Part shown: positions 1 to 9,778 of the stretch, piece by piece
Layout of the letters: each line of letters begins with the position of its first letter
Numbering within the stretch: position 1 is the first letter of the stretch
Assembly: GCF_000372885.1 (NCBI RefSeq)
Contig: NZ_KB889967.1
Span: 1,608,655 to 1,672,654, forward strand
Reading direction: 5' to 3'
Origin: Methyloversatilis thermotolerans
Lineage (GTDB): Bacteria; Pseudomonadota; Gammaproteobacteria; Burkholderiales; Rhodocyclaceae
Length of the DNA stretch: 64,000 nucleotides
Position numbers and translations under genes: made by a program
Notes under the pieces: model-generated
Databases searched by the model: none
Told to the model about the DNA's origin: nothing
What the model saw: the letters and a program-made list of their open reading frames with translations, nothing else

Positions 1-209
1 CCGTCGCCCAGCAGCGCCTGGAAGCGCGGCGTGTCCTGCGGCGTGGAAATGATGAGCACTTCGCGTATGCCCGCCAACATGAGCGTGCTCAGCGGGTAGT
101 AGATCATCGGCTTGTCGTACACCGGCATGAGCTGCTTCGATACCGCGATGGTCACCGGGTGCAGCCGGGTGCCGGAGCCTCCGGCCAGAACAATGCCTTT
201 GCGTGTCAT
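1..209 (-). CDS. rfbA: Glucose-1-phosphate thymidylyltransferase, N-terminal fragment
   Basis: First enzyme of dTDP-L-rhamnose synthesis: it joins glucose-1-phosphate and dTTP to make dTDP-glucose. Only the first 69 residues are in the window; the gene continues beyond the left edge. The visible start is [20 protein letters not shown], which contains the nucleotidyltransferase signature GGxGTRLxP. It is followed by [20 protein letters not shown], typical of RmlA. It lies 39 bases downstream of rfbD on the same strand, so it completes an rfbB-rfbD-rfbA operon. Identification is secure from motif and context. Confidence 0.95.
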   Translation of the reverse strand, partial: MTRKGIVLAGGSGTRLHPVTIAVSKQLMPVYDKPMIYYPLSTLMLAGIREVLIISTPQDTPRFQALLGD

Positions 210-248
210 GGATACTCCTGATTCGCTTCGTGTGTGCCCGCAGGCGGG

Positions 249-1142
249 TCAGAGGATTTCGGCCAGCATGCGGTCCACGCCCTGCTGCCACTCGGGCAGC
301 ACGAGCCCGAAGGCTTCGCGCAGGCGGCGCGTGTCCAGCCGCGAATTGAGCGGGCGGGTGGCCGGCGTCGGGTAGTCGGTGGTCGGAATCGGCAGGATGG
401 CGTCCGGCGCGACCTTGATGTCGTGACCGGCGGCGCGGGCCCGCTCGATCACGTGACGGGCATAGCCGTGCCAGGACGTTTCGCCCGCGGCCACGCAGTG
501 GTACAGCCCGCCAAGCTCAGGATTCTGGCGCAGGGCGCGCGCGACATGCGCGGTGACGTCAGCCAGCAGTTCGGCGCCGGTGGGCGCGCCGATCTGGTCG
601 GCAATGACGGTGAGCCGCTCGCGTTCCTTTGCGAGCTTCAGCATGGTCTTCGCGAAATTGCCGCCGCGCGCGGCATACACCCAGCTCGTGCGCAGGATGA
701 CGTGTGTGGCACCGGAAGAAGCGATGAGCTGTTCGCCTTCGAGCTTGGTGCGGCCATACACGCTGAGCGGATTCGTCGGTGCCGACTCGTCGCGCGCGCG
801 CTCTCCGCTGCCATCGAACACGTAATCGGTGGAATAGTGGATGAGCCGGGCGCCCAGGGCGCGCGCTTCCTGTGCGATGCGCCCGGGCGTGGTGGCGTTG
901 ATCAGCCGGGCCAGCTCCGGTTCGCTTTCTGCGCGGTCCACCGCGGTGTGCGCGGCGGCATTGACGATGAGATCGGGCGCCAGCGCGCGCACGGTGGCCG
1001 CCACGGCGTCCGGGTTGCTGAAGTCGCCACTCAGGTCACCGGCGCTGTCGAAATCGAGCGCGGTCACCGTGCCCAGCGGGGCGAGTGCGCGCTGCAGTTC
1101 CCAGCCCACCTGCCCGCCCTTGCCGAACAGCAGGATGTTCAT
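249..1142 (-). CDS. rfbD: dTDP-4-dehydrorhamnose reductase
   Basis: Last step of dTDP-L-rhamnose synthesis, the NAD(P)H-dependent reduction of dTDP-4-keto-L-rhamnose. The 297-aa protein is of normal length for RmlD. It opens [16 protein letters not shown] with the nucleotide-binding GxxGxxG. It carries the SDR pattern YSTDYVFDG near residue 105 and the catalytic YGRTK around residue 128. The reading frame stays open upstream, but the ATG at 1142 gives the family's start and overlaps the rfbB stop by four bases (ATGA), indicating translational coupling. Confidence 0.96.
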   Translation of the reverse strand: MNILLFGKGGQVGWELQRALAPLGTVTALDFDSAGDLSGDFSNPDAVAATVRALAPDLIVNAAAHTAVDRAESEPELARLINATTPGRIAQEARALGARLIHYSTDYVFDGSGERARDESAPTNPLSVYGRTKLEGEQLIASSGATHVILRTSWVYAARGGNFAKTMLKLAKERERLTVIADQIGAPTGAELLADVTAHVARALRQNPELGGLYHCVAAGETSWHGYARHVIERARAAGHDIKVAPDAILPIPTTDYPTPATRPLNSRLDTRRLREAFGLVLPEWQQGVDRMLAEIL

Positions 1143-2212
1143 GCGCCCTGCTCCGCGCCGCCGTACTGCTTGCTCACCCAGTCGCGGTAGCCGCCGCTTT
1201 GCACGTTCTGCACCCACGCCTGGTTGTCCAGATACCAGCGCACGGTCTTGCGGATGCCGGTGTCGAAGGTTTCCGCAGGCTTCCAGCCCAGTTCGCGTTC
1301 GATCTTGCGCGCGTCGATGGCGTAGCGCCGGTCGTGCCCGGGGCGGTCCTTCACATAGGTGATCAGCCGTTCGTAGCGTCCGGCCGGGTCCGGTTTCATG
1401 TCGTCGAGCAGCGCGCATACGGTGCGCACGATGTCGATGTTGGGCTTCTCGTTCCAGCCGCCGATGTTGTAGGTCTCGCCCAGCCGGCCCCGCGCGAGCA
1501 CTTCGCGGATGGCCGCGCAGTGGTCCTTCACGTACAGCCAGTCGCGCACCTGCTGCCCGTCTCCGTACACCGGCAGCGGCTTGCCCGCCAGCGCGTTGAC
1601 GATGATGAGCGGGATGAGCTTCTCGGGGAAGTGATAGGGGCCGTAGTTGTTCGAGCAGTTGGTGGTCACCACCGGCAGACCGTAGGTGTGGTGCCAGGCG
1701 CGCACCAGGTGGTCGCTCGCGGCCTTGCTCGCCGAATACGGGCTGTTCGGCTCGTAGGCATTCGTTTCAGCGAACGGAGGATCGGTCGGCGAGAGCGATC
1801 CATAGACCTCGTCGGTGCTCACATGGTGGAAGCGGAAGGCCGCCTTGTCGTCGCCCTCGAGCGCGCCCCAGTAGGCGCGCGCGGCTTCCAGCAAGGTGAA
1901 GGTGCCGGTCACGTTGGTGCGCATGAATTCGCCCGGGCCGTGGATCGAGCGATCCACGTGCGATTCGGCGGCGAAATGCACCACGGCGCGCGGGCGGTGC
2001 GTACTCAGCAGTCGGTCAACGAGTTCGCGGTCGCAGATGTCGCCCTGCACGAACACATGCCGCGCATCGCCGGCCAGCGACGCCAGATTCTGCAGATTGC
2101 CCGCGTAGGTGAGCGCATCCAGATTGACCACCGGCTCGTCGCTGCCCGCCAGCCAGTCCAGTACAAAGTTGCTGCCTATGAAGCCGGCTCCGCCGGTGAC
2201 CAGGATCGTCAT
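1139..2212 (-). CDS. rfbB: dTDP-glucose 4,6-dehydratase
   Basis: Converts dTDP-glucose to dTDP-4-keto-6-deoxyglucose in the rhamnose branch. The 357-aa extended SDR starts [16 protein letters not shown] (NAD-binding TGGAGFIG). It contains the catalytic STDEVYG segment near residue 134 and the YSASK Tyr-Lys pair near residue 167. It is the first gene of the leftward rfbB-rfbD-rfbA operon, with four-base overlap into rfbD. The 124-base gap upstream (2213-2336) shows no gene and probably holds the promoter. rfbC is not in the window and may lie beyond the left edge. Confidence 0.97.
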   Translation of the reverse strand: MTILVTGGAGFIGSNFVLDWLAGSDEPVVNLDALTYAGNLQNLASLAGDARHVFVQGDICDRELVDRLLSTHRPRAVVHFAAESHVDRSIHGPGEFMRTNVTGTFTLLEAARAYWGALEGDDKAAFRFHHVSTDEVYGSLSPTDPPFAETNAYEPNSPYSASKAASDHLVRAWHHTYGLPVVTTNCSNNYGPYHFPEKLIPLIIVNALAGKPLPVYGDGQQVRDWLYVKDHCAAIREVLARGRLGETYNIGGWNEKPNIDIVRTVCALLDDMKPDPAGRYERLITYVKDRPGHDRRYAIDARKIERELGWKPAETFDTGIRKTVRWYLDNQAWVQNVQSGGYRDWVSKQYGGAEQGA

Positions 2213-2336
2213 GGGAATTCACATTCGTGATGAACGACTGCCACTTTAATGCAGAGCTCCGCCGGGCGATGTCTACCCTCGCACGATCCCGGATCGATGA
2301 TCCGGCGCTGACGCCGCCGTGACGACGCCAGCCTCT

Positions 2337-4112
2337 TCAGCGGACGAGCTGGACCACCGGATCGGCATATGCCCCGGCGACCCGCACCGGCGCGCGAACG
2401 GTGGTGGCCGATCCCCGCACCGTGACGTCGAGCTGCGCATGCAACTCACCGCCAGCGAGACGCGCGCTGCCCTGCGCGCCCACCAGCCCCGAATCCATCG
2501 CCAGACGCGGCAGCGAAACGCCCTCGGCGGTCAACACCAGATCGCCCTCCAGCCGGTCGAAGCGCGTGCTGCCACCGCGCACGCCGCCAGCGCGAGGCAC
2601 GCGCACGGCCTGCACCAGATCGATGCGGTCCAGCACGCCACGCTGCAGATCCATGCTCCCCTCCATGCGCAGGTCCTTGGCCAGGGCCTCGAACGAATCG
2701 CCACGCGCGGCGAACGCAAGGGTTGCCGACAGATCGCCACTGGACCTGAGCGTCGGCGCAAAAACCTTCAATACATTGGCCAGTGACAAACGGGACGCGG
2801 ACAACTGGCCTTCGAGCCCGGCATCCCGCCCGAGGTCGAACGCCGCGCGCCCCATCACATAACCGTCATAGAGCTTCACCTCGATCTTGTCGAACTGCAG
2901 GCGCTGGCTGTTCAGATGGCCGGCCGCCTCGAACACATCGGCCAGCACCGACGGATGGCCGGGCGTTTCCCAGTCGATCGCCTTCATCGATACCGCCCAT
3001 ACACCGCCCTGGTTGATGCCCTGCACCCGCACGCCACCCGGCGCTCGCGACAGCTCGAGCCTCGTAAGTACCCCGTTGTCGTCGATCGCGATTTCGCCCG
3101 CGAATCCTCCGAGCGATCCGTCAAAAAGAAGCAAGGCCGCATTGCTCAACGTAAGCCGGTCGAGCTTGAGCCAGCGCGATGCCCAGTTGATATCGTGCCG
3201 GCTGGACAGCGCAGGCAGGAATGCGATCTTCAGTGCCACGCGGTCGAGATGCACCCGTCGCAACTCCGTCCGCTCGGCGAACAGAGAGGACAGATACGGC
3301 GAAAGCGTCACCGCGCCGATGCGCAGGCCCTCGTCCGGTCCGATCCGCACATCCTGCAGTTCGAGCGCCGGTTCCGGATAGACGACCGGCTTCACCGACG
3401 CGATGCGCACCGGATGACCGAGCAGCTCGGTCGCCATTTTTTCCATCTGTGGCAGATGGCGGTTGTAGGGATAGAGGAAGAAGGTGGCGACCAGCACGAC
3501 CGCGATCAGACAGAGGCCTGTCACGACGCGCCGGCGCCAGGTGCCCGGCTTCGTCACGCCGTGTCCCAGCTTGCCCAGCCACGCCCGGAACCGCCCGCCC
3601 GCCGGATCGTCCGGCGCCGCATCGCTCGACGCGGACGACAGCATGGCGCGCCGGATCGCCGACCGCACATCGTCGACCGGCGCCGCGGCCTTCTGTTCGG
3701 CCGCCGGCGCCGCCACAGGCGCGGACAGTTCGGGCAGCGCCTTGGCGAACTCATCGATCTCGGGCGACGCCGTGGACGACGACCGTTCGTGCGCGCGCCG
3801 GATATCGTCAGCCACCGGCGTGATCGGCTGGCTCACCAGATCTTCGATGTCGACCAGCATGGAACTGAGCTCCGCGCGGTCCGCATCGTCGTTGGCGGAT
3901 TGATCGACCCGCCTCACCAGGCCGCGGTGCTCGAGCTCCCCGACCAGGCCCTCGACGATGAGCGGATCGCCGAACTGTTGCGCAAGATTCCCGACCGGCG
4001 TATGACCGTCGATCATGATGAGGATGGAACGCAGATTGCGCTGCACGATGGTGCGCTTCGTGACCGCTTCCTCGCCCGCTTCTGTCTTCACATACACCGC
4101 GTTTTCGTTCAT
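2337..4112 (-). CDS. AsmA-like envelope protein with N-terminal cytoplasmic domain
   Basis: 591-aa membrane protein. Residues 1-80 form a small soluble domain (NLRSILIMIDGHTPVGNLAQ) that resembles winged-helix-like segments found in related proteins. A low-complexity Ala/Pro/Ser linker follows, then one transmembrane helix at about residues 196-216 (GLCLIAVVLVATFF). The C-terminal part of about 370 residues has the repetitive beta pattern of AsmA-type proteins (LRRVHLDRVALKI, GVLDRIDLVQAV). AsmA relatives act in outer-membrane lipid homeostasis; the exact role here is inferred from architecture only. The ATG at 4112 (MNENAVYV) is preferred over an in-frame ATG 36 bases upstream. It could be co-transcribed with rfbB, which is 124 bases downstream. 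Confidence 0.75.
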   Translation of the reverse strand: MNENAVYVKTEAGEEAVTKRTIVQRNLRSILIMIDGHTPVGNLAQQFGDPLIVEGLVGELEHRGLVRRVDQSANDDADRAELSSMLVDIEDLVSQPITPVADDIRRAHERSSSTASPEIDEFAKALPELSAPVAAPAAEQKAAAPVDDVRSAIRRAMLSSASSDAAPDDPAGGRFRAWLGKLGHGVTKPGTWRRRVVTGLCLIAVVLVATFFLYPYNRHLPQMEKMATELLGHPVRIASVKPVVYPEPALELQDVRIGPDEGLRIGAVTLSPYLSSLFAERTELRRVHLDRVALKIAFLPALSSRHDINWASRWLKLDRLTLSNAALLLFDGSLGGFAGEIAIDDNGVLTRLELSRAPGGVRVQGINQGGVWAVSMKAIDWETPGHPSVLADVFEAAGHLNSQRLQFDKIEVKLYDGYVMGRAAFDLGRDAGLEGQLSASRLSLANVLKVFAPTLRSSGDLSATLAFAARGDSFEALAKDLRMEGSMDLQRGVLDRIDLVQAVRVPRAGGVRGGSTRFDRLEGDLVLTAEGVSLPRLAMDSGLVGAQGSARLAGGELHAQLDVTVRGSATTVRAPVRVAGAYADPVVQLVR

Positions 4113-4317
4113 TCGCACTGGCTGCCTTGCATGGTTCGGCCGACGCATGAGTCCGGTTGGACTGCTGAAGCGGAGAGGCGTGCCTGCAAGCTCACCACCC
4201 CCGCCTTGACGCGATCATAGAACGACTCCGTCCGCGCATGCACCGCTGACAGCGCGGTAAACAGGGCATATGAAGCACTTGACGAAGCCCGATACGAAGT
4301 CTATAGTCGCGGCCTCT

Positions 4318-4393
4318 TCCCCGATAGCTCAGTCGGTAGAGCGCCGGACTGTTAATCCGTAGGTCCCTGGTTCGAGCCCAGGTCGGGGAGCCA
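4318..4393 (+). tRNA. tRNA-Asn(GTT)
   Basis: A 76-base cloverleaf with encoded CCA. The acceptor arms TCCCCGA and TCGGGGA pair perfectly. The D-arm is AGCTCAGTCGGTAGAGC, the anticodon GTT lies at 4351-4353, and the T-arm is CCTGG-TTCGAGC-CCAGG, followed by discriminator G and CCA. The sequence closely resembles bacterial tRNA-Asn. A rho-independent terminator follows directly. Confidence 0.98.
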
Positions 4394-4400
4394 GAACGCA

Positions 4401-4430
4401 AAGGCCCGCAACGATGTTGCGGGCCTTTTT
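4401..4430 (+). terminator. Rho-independent terminator of tRNA-Asn
   Basis: The inverted repeat AAGGCCCGCAAC / GTTGCGGGCCTT has a three-base loop and runs into TTTTT. It starts eight bases after the tRNA CCA end, in the expected orientation. Confidence 0.9.
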
Positions 4431-4499
4431 CGTTCACGCGCCACCGTGTGACAGTTCTCACTGGACTCGCCACCCATGCGGTAACCGCGTATCGCCGCA

Positions 4500-5076
4500 T
4501 GGATTGCCGGTCGCAACGCGGCCTGTATCCGGCATCATCGCGATGTGCTCGAGCAGTCGGTCATCGTCGTAACCGGTGGCCGTGCCGCCCACGGTTCGTC
4601 GCGCGCTTCACCGGGCGGCTGCCGTTGCAGATTGACACGCATTGCGAGCCGCGGTTCGACTGCTTGATCTGGCTGCGGTCGCGTCCTGCCGACACGCACG
4701 CACCGCCTGCGCCAACGCACCGGGCACGGAGTCGACGCTCGGGGACCGGGCAAGGCACCACTTCAGACCGCGGTCGAACGCTGACTGCACGACGATCGCA
4801 TCGGCCAGCCCAGGATTCGTTGGCATGGCTCGGCTCTCTGGGCTTCCGTTCCAGGCCCACGATGCACGGGGCATCTGCCGCTTGCACCGACCGGCGGGCA
4901 TCCCGGCCAACTTCCGCATGCTTGAACCACTCCTGCAGCGTCTCGGGCAGGCGGCCGATCTCCGGCGCGATCGACTCGACCCCGGCTTACTGACACGCAT
5001 GCTTCCCGCGATACTCCTGCACGGGCCGGACAGCACGTTCGCGAACCTCGATCGAGTACTTCGCGGACTTCTTCAT
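4500..5076 (-). pseudogene. Decayed IS3-family transposase remnant
   Basis: Read on the minus strand from 5076, the DNA encodes MKKSAKYSIEVRERAV..., the typical N-terminus of IS3-family OrfA helix-turn-helix proteins. An in-frame TAA follows after 29 codons, where relatives have Trp. The frame then continues with VESIAPEIGRLPETLQEWF, the second half of the HTH. After that a frameshift is needed to reach segments resembling the OrfA leucine-zipper end (VQSAFDRGLK). A short DDRLLEHI-like stretch near 4540 may be OrfB. No intact frame and no convincing terminal inverted repeats were found. It lies between tRNA-Asn and the glycan operon and cannot encode active transposase. Confidence 0.6.
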
Positions 5077-5111
5077 GACTCCCTTCGGCCCGAGAGTTAA
5101 AGCCTTCGAGA

Positions 5112-5590
5112 CCCGGCGCGCCCCACTCGCGCGAGCGGTCGAATGTAAGCATTGTCATCAAACGGTGGCAACATCATTACAATGAAGTACTGCCGCGTTC
5201 AGCACCCGAGGCCTGCCCGAGTGCAGCCGCCACACAGAACACACCACGAGACGCCTGCATCCAGGCCATTCGTGGTCCGAAAAACGGATAACTCACCATG
5301 CCGGGTGATTCGACTCCTTCGTCCAGGGAAACCACTGCCGGAGGCCGCATGAGAACTACTGAGAGATCGCCGTGACCTTCATCCTCATGGAATAGAGGCA
5401 TTTGTCATCATGTCTGACGCCCCCCCTGTCTCGATCGCAACACCTTCGACGACGCGGAAACAGGGTGAAAGCGATCGCGGCAGATCGCTGCTGACATCGC
5501 TTGATGCTTGTCCGCATCGACTCCGCTCTCCGTGGCATTGCCGGGTAGTCGATCCGAATTCGATCCTGAAAATCTGATTCTCAAGCAACC
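5112..5590. other. Intergenic stretch upstream of the glycan operon
   Basis: 479 bases between the IS3 remnant and the first glycosyltransferase. It is less GC-rich than its surroundings and shows no convincing gene. One 55-codon frame (5410-5577, beginning MSDAPPVSIATPS) is open but has no recognisable product and no clear ribosome site. The promoter for the rightward glycan operon is expected here, but I cannot pick out reliable -35/-10 boxes. Confidence 0.4.
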
Positions 5591-6733
5591 ATGAAAAGCG
5601 TCACCAGCCATCCACCGCCCCCACAACGTGAAGAATCTTCCGAAGGCTCCCGGCGTGCCTTCGCGGCGACGGTTCGACTCGCTGTGCCCGATGGACAGAC
5701 CTTCTCCATGCACGCCGGGGGCAGCGCAGTGATCGAACGCAGTTCAGCAATGCAACCGACCAGACCTCCCGGGGCGCAGAAGGCAGGAGAAAACGTTTCA
5801 AGACCCACACAGAAAGCCAAGGTTGCCGTTTTGATGGCGACCTACGAAGGGCAGCACTACCTCGCGGAGCAACTGGAATCGCTTTCCGCGCAAACCCACA
5901 GCAATTGGGCGGTCTGGGCTTCCGACGACAGATCCAAGGACTTTACGCGCGCAATTCTGGAAACTTACCGGCAGGCATGGCCGGACGGCCGCCTGTCCAT
6001 CCACTCCGGTCCAGCGGACGGTTTCGTGGCAAATTTTCTTTCGCTAACCTGTAAGGCCTGTATCGAGGCAGATTACTACGCTTACTCGGATCAGGATGAT
6101 ATCTGGGAAGCCGACAAGCTTGCGCGAGCGGTCCGATGGCTGGATTCAGTACCCGCCCACATTCCCGGCATTTACTGTAGCCGCACGCGCTTGGTCGATA
6201 AGAGCGGCCACGAAATAGGGCTATCGCCCTTGTTCAAGAAGAAGCCTAGTTTTGCAAACTCGCTTGCACAGAATATCGGCGGCGGCAATACCATGGTTTT
6301 CAACAATGCCGCGCGAGAACTGCTCCGGGAAGCTGGCGACAACATTGCCGTCGTTTCTCATGACTGGTGGGCCTACATGTTGATTTCCGGCTGTGGAGGA
6401 AAGGTGTATTACGACCCTGAACCGACGCTGCGGTACCGACAGCATGGAAGCAATCTGGTCGGCATGAATTCCACCTGGCAGGCACGATTAAAGCGCATCC
6501 AGATGCTGCGGCGTGGTCGTTTTCGCAACTGGAACAACTGCAACATTGCCGCCTTGCGCAGCATGAGTCACCGGCTCACGCCCGAAAATCTGGAAATACT
6601 CGAACGATTCGACCGCGCACGCTCGATGAGTCTGTTTCCTCGCCTCATTGAACTCAGGCGCAGCGGCATTTACCGTCAGACACTCCTCGGAAACATCGGA
6701 CTGATCGTGGCTGCGATTTTCAAGAAGCTCTAG
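5591..6733 (+). CDS. Family 2 glycosyltransferase
   Basis: GT-A fold glycosyltransferase that probably adds one sugar to the surface glycan. From about residue 75 it reads KVAVLMATYEGQHYLAEQL, the GT2 nucleotide-binding strand. The donor-site DxD-like motif YSDQDDIWE follows near residue 160. It then has a GGGNTMVF stretch and the DWWAYML acceptor region, as in rhamnosyltransferase-like GT2 enzymes. The first 53-70 residues are poorly conserved and lack a good ribosome site, so translation may begin at an internal ATG (5708 or 5750). It is the first gene of a compact operon, with three bases to the next gene. Confidence 0.85.
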   Translation: MKSVTSHPPPPQREESSEGSRRAFAATVRLAVPDGQTFSMHAGGSAVIERSSAMQPTRPPGAQKAGENVSRPTQKAKVAVLMATYEGQHYLAEQLESLSAQTHSNWAVWASDDRSKDFTRAILETYRQAWPDGRLSIHSGPADGFVANFLSLTCKACIEADYYAYSDQDDIWEADKLARAVRWLDSVPAHIPGIYCSRTRLVDKSGHEIGLSPLFKKKPSFANSLAQNIGGGNTMVFNNAARELLREAGDNIAVVSHDWWAYMLISGCGGKVYYDPEPTLRYRQHGSNLVGMNSTWQARLKRIQMLRRGRFRNWNNCNIAALRSMSHRLTPENLEILERFDRARSMSLFPRLIELRRSGIYRQTLLGNIGLIVAAIFKKL

Positions 6734-6736
6734 AAC

Positions 6737-7678
6737 ATGTCGTTCATGCTTGCCCAATCCATGGAAGAGGGCATCAGCTCCCCCATCAGCGTTTGCTTCA
6801 CCAGTCGTTCATCGGCAGGAGCCTGGCAGATTCGGGGTGTGCAGATTGCGGGCACGAGAAACAACTGGATGGCTGTCAACAAGCCTTCGGACGCCGACCT
6901 CGAACGTTCGGACCTGATCTGTTTCGTGAAAAGACCGGATCCACGGACCATCGAGCGCGTGCGCGAGATGGGAAAACCGTTCGTATTCGACATCGTGGAT
7001 TCCTGGGCGCAACCCGATGACGGCCTGCAGTACACCGATAAAGTCAAGGCTCGAGAACTTTTCGCACCAGCCTGGGAGCGCATCGGTGCCGACGGCTACA
7101 TCTTTCCGACACGGCGCATGCAGGACGACCTGGGGCACCTGGTGCGTGAGAAGATCACCATCTACCATCACTTCCGGCCGCAGATCCGGCTGAACCCCAT
7201 ACGCGAGCGCGTTGCCATCGTCGGCTACGAAGGCGCCGATTACCTCGGAGAATGGCATGCGCGGATCGAGCAGGTGTGCGCGGACCGCAACATCCGGTTT
7301 GTGGCCAATCCATCCAACTACACCGATCTTGACATCGTCATCCTGGCGAGAGGCGGCCCGCATGGCAGTTTTCTGTCCCGGCACTACAAATCGAATGTCA
7401 AGCTGGCCAATGCCATCGGATCCGGCACGCCGGCTCTGGTTCATTTCGACGAAATGTCGGCCCACGACACCGACACCGGCGATGTGCTGTTCTTCACCGA
7501 TCAGCCAGGCTCGTTCGAACGTCAGCTGGATCGCCTCGTGACGGACCACGCACTTCGCATGCACATTCACAACAGATTCCTCAGCGCGGCCCCGCGATTC
7601 CACATCGGGAATATCGCCGACCAGTTCGAAGGATTCTTCCTCAAAACCATCGAAACCAAGAGAAAAAGGAATGCGTGA
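6737..7678 (+). CDS. Putative glycosyltransferase-like protein of the glycan operon
   Basis: 313-aa soluble protein with a GT-B-like look. The N-terminal half contains SDLICFVKRPDP and KPFVFDIVDSWAQPDD. The C-terminal half has VAIVGYEGADYLGEWHARIEQ and then KLANAIGSGTPALVHFDEM, which resembles the nucleotide-sugar-binding segment of GT4-like enzymes (conserved Gly-Pro-rich turn before a strand). The family cannot be fixed from the sequence. It overlaps the following methyltransferase by eight bases, so it belongs to the same transcription unit. Confidence 0.6.
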   Translation: MSFMLAQSMEEGISSPISVCFTSRSSAGAWQIRGVQIAGTRNNWMAVNKPSDADLERSDLICFVKRPDPRTIERVREMGKPFVFDIVDSWAQPDDGLQYTDKVKARELFAPAWERIGADGYIFPTRRMQDDLGHLVREKITIYHHFRPQIRLNPIRERVAIVGYEGADYLGEWHARIEQVCADRNIRFVANPSNYTDLDIVILARGGPHGSFLSRHYKSNVKLANAIGSGTPALVHFDEMSAHDTDTGDVLFFTDQPGSFERQLDRLVTDHALRMHIHNRFLSAAPRFHIGNIADQFEGFFLKTIETKRKRNA

Positions 7679-8303
7679 AGCACTCAAGGACGCCCTCCGC
7701 AAGCTGCTTGGCGCGCGAAACGCCAGCAAACTTGGGCAAGCGGTTCGCCCGAGGAAGATCAAATGGTCGCCACCTCCGCCCGACGGAAAGATCCGCCTCA
7801 ACCTCGGTTGCGGAGACAAGATTCTGGAGGGCCACATCAATGTGGACTTTTCCGAGTCTCGAAAGGGAAACAAACCCGATGTCATCGCGGATCTTCGAGC
7901 GTTGCAGTTTGCTCCTGACTACGCCGACGAGATTCTGTCCGTCCATGTGATCGAGCATTTCTACCCATGGGAAGCGGAGGATCTGCTGATTCACTGGAAG
8001 AGCATTCTGAAGCCCGGCGGAACGCTGATGCTGGAATGCCCGAACATCCTGACGGCGGCTGCAATGCTTCTGAAGGAACCCGAGCGTGCCGCACGGGCTG
8101 AAGGGAAGGACGGTCAACTCGCCATGTGGCCTCTCTACGGCGACCCCAACTGGAAGGACCCTTTGATGTGCCATCGCTGGGGCTACACACCGACCACCCT
8201 CATCGACCTGCTCAAGCGTTGCGGCTTCAAGAACGTTCGCCAGGAGCCCGCCGTGTTCAAGCAGCAGGATCCGCGCGACATGCGGGTTGTTGGAGAAAAG
8301 TGA
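7671..8303 (+). CDS. SAM-dependent methyltransferase (class I)
   Basis: 210-aa methyltransferase probably acting on a sugar or glycan intermediate. SAM-binding motif I is RLNLGCGDKILEGHINVD at about residues 43-60. The motif II/III region is VHVIEHFYPWEAEDLL, followed by KPGGTLMLECPN. This is the common GT-cluster methyltransferase layout. It starts inside the end of the preceding gene and its stop codon abuts the next start (TGAATG), so expression is translationally coupled. The methylated position cannot be read from sequence. Confidence 0.82.
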   Translation: MREALKDALRKLLGARNASKLGQAVRPRKIKWSPPPPDGKIRLNLGCGDKILEGHINVDFSESRKGNKPDVIADLRALQFAPDYADEILSVHVIEHFYPWEAEDLLIHWKSILKPGGTLMLECPNILTAAAMLLKEPERAARAEGKDGQLAMWPLYGDPNWKDPLMCHRWGYTPTTLIDLLKRCGFKNVRQEPAVFKQQDPRDMRVVGEK

Positions 8304-9050
8304 ATGCGCCTGCGTGATCTGAGAGATGTCTATTCAGGGCAAGAAATCTACATCGTCGGCAGCGGGCCTACAACGAATGTCTTTCCAATGGACTTTCTGG
8401 CTGACAAGATCTGCATGTCGCTGAACGACAGCTTCAAGATACATCCTGATGTTGCTCCTATTGCGCTGATGCATCATCAGACGTATTGCCGCGAGGGCAA
8501 CACCATTGAGGCTCCCTTGCATCCGAATTTTTCCGGCATCAAGTACCCGGTCGTCAAGGGCACCGGGAAGGATCGCACTGAAGCAGTTGACTGGGACAAT
8601 CCGTATTTCTATTTCTTCGACTGGAACCACGACATCGAAAAGATCTACGAGATGTCAAAAAACACCGACCAGCTCTACTACACCCCTGAAGGCTGCTCTT
8701 TGCATGCTGCCATGCAGCTCGCGTGGATCATGGGCGCAAGGACCATCTACACCATCGGCTGCGACAGCACGACCTTGGGGGGCAGGCACTACGCACAGTA
8801 CGACAAGAACAACTTCCGTGATGACGAAGTACTGAAGCGCGGGCAGACCAGAAACTACGACAGCTACGTCAAAGGGACACTGATTGTTCAGGACTTCCTG
8901 CGTCGCAAGGGTGTTCGCGTTCTCAATCTTTCGCCTATCGTTGGCTATCACTTGGTTGATTACCAATACGAAGTACTGAAGGGAGAGGTCAAGGTTGAAG
9001 AGATCATCTCCGAGTTCATACAACCTGCGAAAGAAAGTGACGCGCCATGA
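8304..9050 (+). CDS. DUF115/MptE-like protein of the glycan operon
   Basis: 248-aa soluble protein. The N-terminus EIYIVGSGPTTN has the glycine-rich loop of DUF115/6-hydroxymethylpterin-pyrophosphokinase-like (MptE/Maf-related) proteins. It is followed by ICMSLNDSFK and, near residue 150, ARTIYTIGCDSTT. Members occur in surface- and flagellin-glycan loci, where their biochemical role is often unclear. The same module forms the N-terminal half of the protein at 15791-17353, there fused to a GT8 domain; here the GT8 partner is the next gene, overlapping by four bases (ATGA). This strongly suggests the two act together. Confidence 0.68.
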   Translation: MRLRDLRDVYSGQEIYIVGSGPTTNVFPMDFLADKICMSLNDSFKIHPDVAPIALMHHQTYCREGNTIEAPLHPNFSGIKYPVVKGTGKDRTEAVDWDNPYFYFFDWNHDIEKIYEMSKNTDQLYYTPEGCSLHAAMQLAWIMGARTIYTIGCDSTTLGGRHYAQYDKNNFRDDEVLKRGQTRNYDSYVKGTLIVQDFLRRKGVRVLNLSPIVGYHLVDYQYEVLKGEVKVEEIISEFIQPAKESDAP

Positions 9051-9769
9051 CCCTGACCGTCTACATCGGCACCGAAGACGACCAGCTGATCCCGCAGAAA
9101 GTGCTTGAGTACTCCATCCGCAAAAACGCGAAAAGGCCCGTTGAAGTACGCGCTGTCAAACAGGAGGTTGAACGGGTAGGCGGGACGAACTTCGGTTTTG
9201 TACGGTTTTTGGTGCCCAAGCTCAACAACTATCAAGGCAAGGCGATCTACCTCGACGCTGACCAGCTGGTTTTCGCCGATATCAATGAGCTTGCTGATCT
9301 GCTCGATGACGAGCACAGCATCGCCCTGGTCAATCAGCCGAAGGGCACTTTCGGTGCAAAGCCCGTCGGCCAGCACAACCAGACCAGCGTGATGGCCATG
9401 AATTGCGCAAAGCTGCGCGACTGGGATCCGGATACCATGTTCCAGCACGTCGTGCCCAACCGTGCCGAGCTTGCCGCGGGGCAGATCCACTATCGCGACT
9501 TCATGATGCTGAGCTGGTTCGACCAAGGCAAGATCCAGCCCATCGATCCCCGCTGGAATCATTTCAATATCGTCGAACCTGACAGCAAGCTCACTCATTT
9601 CAGTTATGTCCGAAACCAGCCTTGGAAGAACCCCAATCATCCCCTGACACAGTTCTGGGGAAAGTGGCTGAAGGAGGCTATCCGGAACGGGGCCGTCGGC
9701 CGTCTCGAACTGCTTAAGGAAATCTTGCGCGGAGCGATTCACAAGCGTTTCCTTTCCTACCTGATATAG
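9047..9769 (+). CDS. GT8-like glycosyltransferase
   Basis: 240-aa glycosyltransferase with a GT8 layout. It opens TLTVYIGTEDDQLIPQKVL, followed by the FVRFLVPKL segment. Its donor/metal motif KAIYLDADQLVF (DxD as DAD) lies near residues 65-77. The C-terminal HFSYVRNQPWKNPNHPL carries the late conserved His and Trp-containing loop. It overlaps the DUF115-like gene by four bases. The DxD motif is intact, in contrast to the neighbouring gene at 9779. Sugar specificity is not predictable. Confidence 0.8.
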   Translation: MTLTVYIGTEDDQLIPQKVLEYSIRKNAKRPVEVRAVKQEVERVGGTNFGFVRFLVPKLNNYQGKAIYLDADQLVFADINELADLLDDEHSIALVNQPKGTFGAKPVGQHNQTSVMAMNCAKLRDWDPDTMFQHVVPNRAELAAGQIHYRDFMMLSWFDQGKIQPIDPRWNHFNIVEPDSKLTHFSYVRNQPWKNPNHPLTQFWGKWLKEAIRNGAVGRLELLKEILRGAIHKRFLSYLI

Positions 9770-9778
9770 GAACCCGAC

